Shown piece by piece: positions 7,417 through 8,431 of a stretch of DNA of 8,431 bases. Source of the stretch: Glaciecola sp965658765 (GTDB lineage Bacteria; Pseudomonadota; Gammaproteobacteria; Enterobacterales; Alteromonadaceae). The stretch lies in contig CBFHTO010000100.1 in NCBI GenBank assembly GCA_965658765.1, positions 1 through 8,431 of the forward strand, read 5' to 3'. Below the pieces are notes generated by a model. That model was not told the DNA's origin. It made no database searches and saw only the letters and a list, made by a program, of their open reading frames with translations. A program made the translations under genes and the position numbers. Position 1 is the stretch's first letter; every line of letters starts with the position of its first letter.

Positions 7417-7442
7417 TTTTCTATCGCTATTTTCTATCACTA
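7417..7442. repeat. 13-bp tandem duplication
   Basis: TTTTCTATCGCTA (7417-7429) is followed directly by TTTTCTATCACTA (7430-7442), with one mismatch. It sits just beyond the stop codon of the decayed reading frame. No function is evident; replication slippage is sufficient to explain it. Confidence 0.7.
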
Positions 7443-7448
7443 GAACAC

Positions 7449-7718
7449 TTAGATTTCCGGTATTTTCGGTGTCGGTGAGCGTAAGTGTTGCGTTCGGGTC
7501 AATACGAGCTCTTTCACTTCGACTATGTAACTTCGGCCGTCATCGGTAAAATGCAGCTCTTGAGTAATTGTCTCGATGAACTGCTGTTGTGTTAGCGTGC
7601 CGATGACCTTAACAGCTGGTTTTGCCTATACTGGGAATTCTAGAAAATTTTTGCACGGGTAACCATCTACCCAGGAATCTACCCTTGAATCTACCCAGAA
7701 ATCAATTCGATGTTTTGG
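7449..7718 (-). pseudogene. Decayed reading frame with in-frame TAG
   Basis: On the minus strand one frame runs from just after a TAA (7721-7719) for 30 codons, meets TAG (7628-7626), and stays open for 58 more codons to TAA (7451-7449). The first part encodes a WVDS-type repeat followed by GYPCKNFLEF. The second part reads like genuine protein, with QQQFIETITQELHF, then TDDGRSYIVEVKELVL and a Pro-rich end. There is no ATG and no ribosome binding site at the start of either part. This suits the leftover 3' portion of a lost gene, or a fragment from an accessory element. I do not recognise the family. It could also be chance coding potential, but the balanced residue composition of the second part argues mildly against that. 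Confidence 0.35.
7665..7700. repeat. Three tandem 12-bp repeats
   Basis: Units ATCTACCCAGGA, ATCTACCCTTGA and ATCTACCCAGAA follow one another with an exact 12-bp period. The period is a multiple of three, and on the minus strand the array reads as repeated (W/R)VDS within the broken reading frame. It may be a coding repeat of a former gene or a low-complexity intergenic repeat. Confidence 0.78.
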
Positions 7719-7805
7719 TTATATTAAAACACCTGAATAAATAACACTATACTTTACAGATTGTTATCAACAAAAAATGGTTATGTAAAATACTTTTTAG
7801 AAAGG

Positions 7806-7820
7806 CCTCTTGCTAAGAGG
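7806..7820 (-). terminator. Possible hairpin at the end of the hipA-like gene
   Basis: CCTCTT and AAGAGG form a perfect 6-bp stem around a 3-nt loop, and the structure overlaps the stop codon of the hipA-like gene. On the minus strand it is followed by CCTTTCTAAAAAG, which lacks a proper T-run. It is at best a weak terminator. Confidence 0.28.
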
Positions 7821-8431
7821 GAATTACACCTTTCAAGCTTTCAAGATCAGTATCAGATACTCCTAATTGTTTATAGTAAGTTGCCCATTCATCAGTCAAT
7901 TCTTGTACTGTTGATATAATTTTTTTGGCTTTTGCCTGAGTAAGACCGAACCTTTTCGATTGCGATAAGGCATTATCAATTGTTCCATCTCTACCTTGTG
8001 TGCCTATACCAATACCATGTTGGCGAGAATTGTTTATAGGCAACACGTCATAGGCGGGCGATAGACGCCAAGCTTTATCCGAAAATGAATATAAGAAAGC
8101 GTGGTTTCTTGAGTGATCGTCGGTGTTACCCATCATTATATTAAACGCCATGCGTGTATAGAGTTCATGAGAGTCTTTTGGCTCTGCGCCATATGTTTCA
8201 GTAAGCGCTTGATTAGTAATTTTCTCTTGGTTAATTAACGAATTGGCACTTAAAAAGTGGTGTGACGGTTGGAAATTAGCACGGTCAAATCGTTCCACTA
8301 ATAATATATCTTCTTGTTGACTATGTAGTATCGACGTATTCGCTACTCTAACGTTTAGTTCTTTCAGCATAGTCATTGTCGCGTGCTCTACAAGACACAC
8401 ATTAAATATGTCATCTAGACGATTGAACTTG
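7813..8431 (-). CDS. hipA: HipA-family Ser/Thr kinase toxin, C-terminal part (partial)
   Basis: The frame is open from the right edge to TAG at 7815-7813, giving 205 residues of the C-terminal kinase half. HipA proteins phosphorylate cytoplasmic targets (glutamyl-tRNA synthetase in E. coli), causing growth arrest, and are normally held in check by the DNA-binding partner HipB. Visible motifs are KFNRLDD and VEHATMTMLKEL near the start, LLVERFDR, then the catalytic-loop segment MGNTDDHSRNHAF. There the first Asp (codon 8121-8119) matches catalytic D309 of E. coli HipA and the final Asn (8106-8104) matches N314. LSPAYDVLP follows, with the metal-binding Asp at 8049-8047. All key residues visible are intact, so the toxin may be active. 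The GTG at 8400 is an internal valine codon, because the frame continues upstream with typical HipA residues. The N-terminal half and any hipB gene lie outside the window. The symbol names the family; the exact subfamily is unresolved. Confidence 0.9.
   Translation of the reverse strand, partial: KFNRLDDIFNVCLVEHATMTMLKELNVRVANTSILHSQQEDILLVERFDRANFQPSHHFLSANSLINQEKITNQALTETYGAEPKDSHELYTRMAFNIMMGNTDDHSRNHAFLYSFSDKAWRLSPAYDVLPINNSRQHGIGIGTQGRDGTIDNALSQSKRFGLTQAKAKKIISTVQELTDEWATYYKQLGVSDTDLESLKGVIPS

Larger units (their letters stand above)
7289..7812. other. Gene-poor region between tRNA-Arg and hipA-like gene
   Basis: There is no intact gene in these 524 nt. From left to right it holds AT-rich DNA upstream of the tRNA with a possible tRNA promoter, a 13-bp tandem duplication, a broken leftward reading frame with a 12-bp triplicated repeat inside it, and a very AT-rich stretch (about 7700-7800) up to a small hairpin at the end of the hipA-like gene. 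It looks like decayed accessory DNA. Confidence 0.6.

Noticed and set aside
7665..7700. CRISPR-like array
   Set aside because: The units are 12 bp and directly abut without spacers, so this is a simple tandem repeat.

Overview
The window looks like chromosomal DNA of a marine gammaproteobacterium, probably of the Alteromonadales. The pointers are moderate-to-low GC, Shine-Dalgarno-led genes, a CHRD-domain lipoprotein, a small protein that resembles the DUF5062 family of Vibrio and Alteromonas relatives, and an RND pump. The lineage is an inference from gene content, not from a marker gene.

Left part (1-5819). A leftward gene, cut by the window edge, encodes a secreted lipoprotein made of tandem CHRD domains. 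A 327-nt divergent intergenic region separates it from a rightward two-gene operon. That operon encodes an inner-membrane-anchored HlyD/AcrA-type periplasmic adaptor (464 aa) and, 10 nt further on, a complete 1047-aa RND permease. Together they form two parts of a tripartite efflux pump. No outer-membrane channel gene or local regulator is visible, so the pump probably uses a TolC-like channel encoded elsewhere. The adaptor start should be read at 1271, because a start at 1259 would overlap its own ribosome binding site.

Middle part (5820-7300). Facing the pump, with only 3 nt between the stop codons, is a leftward gene for an exported thioredoxin-fold protein. Its active site is CHDS (CXXS), so it lacks the second redox cysteine. 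Three tandem 16-bp AT-rich repeats lie just upstream of it. Next come a leftward DUF5062-like small protein and a complete leftward tRNA-Arg with anticodon TCG and an encoded CCA end.

Right part (7289-8431). A 524-nt stretch without an intact gene holds short tandem repeats and a decayed leftward reading frame interrupted by an in-frame TAG. It is followed by the C-terminal half of a leftward HipA-family Ser/Thr kinase toxin, which runs off the right edge. The expected HipB antitoxin would lie beyond the edge. This end has the character of an accessory or decaying region. I see no clearly new multi-gene system. The best leads are the CXXS thioredoxin-like protein with its repeated upstream DNA, and the WVDS-encoding repeat remnant.
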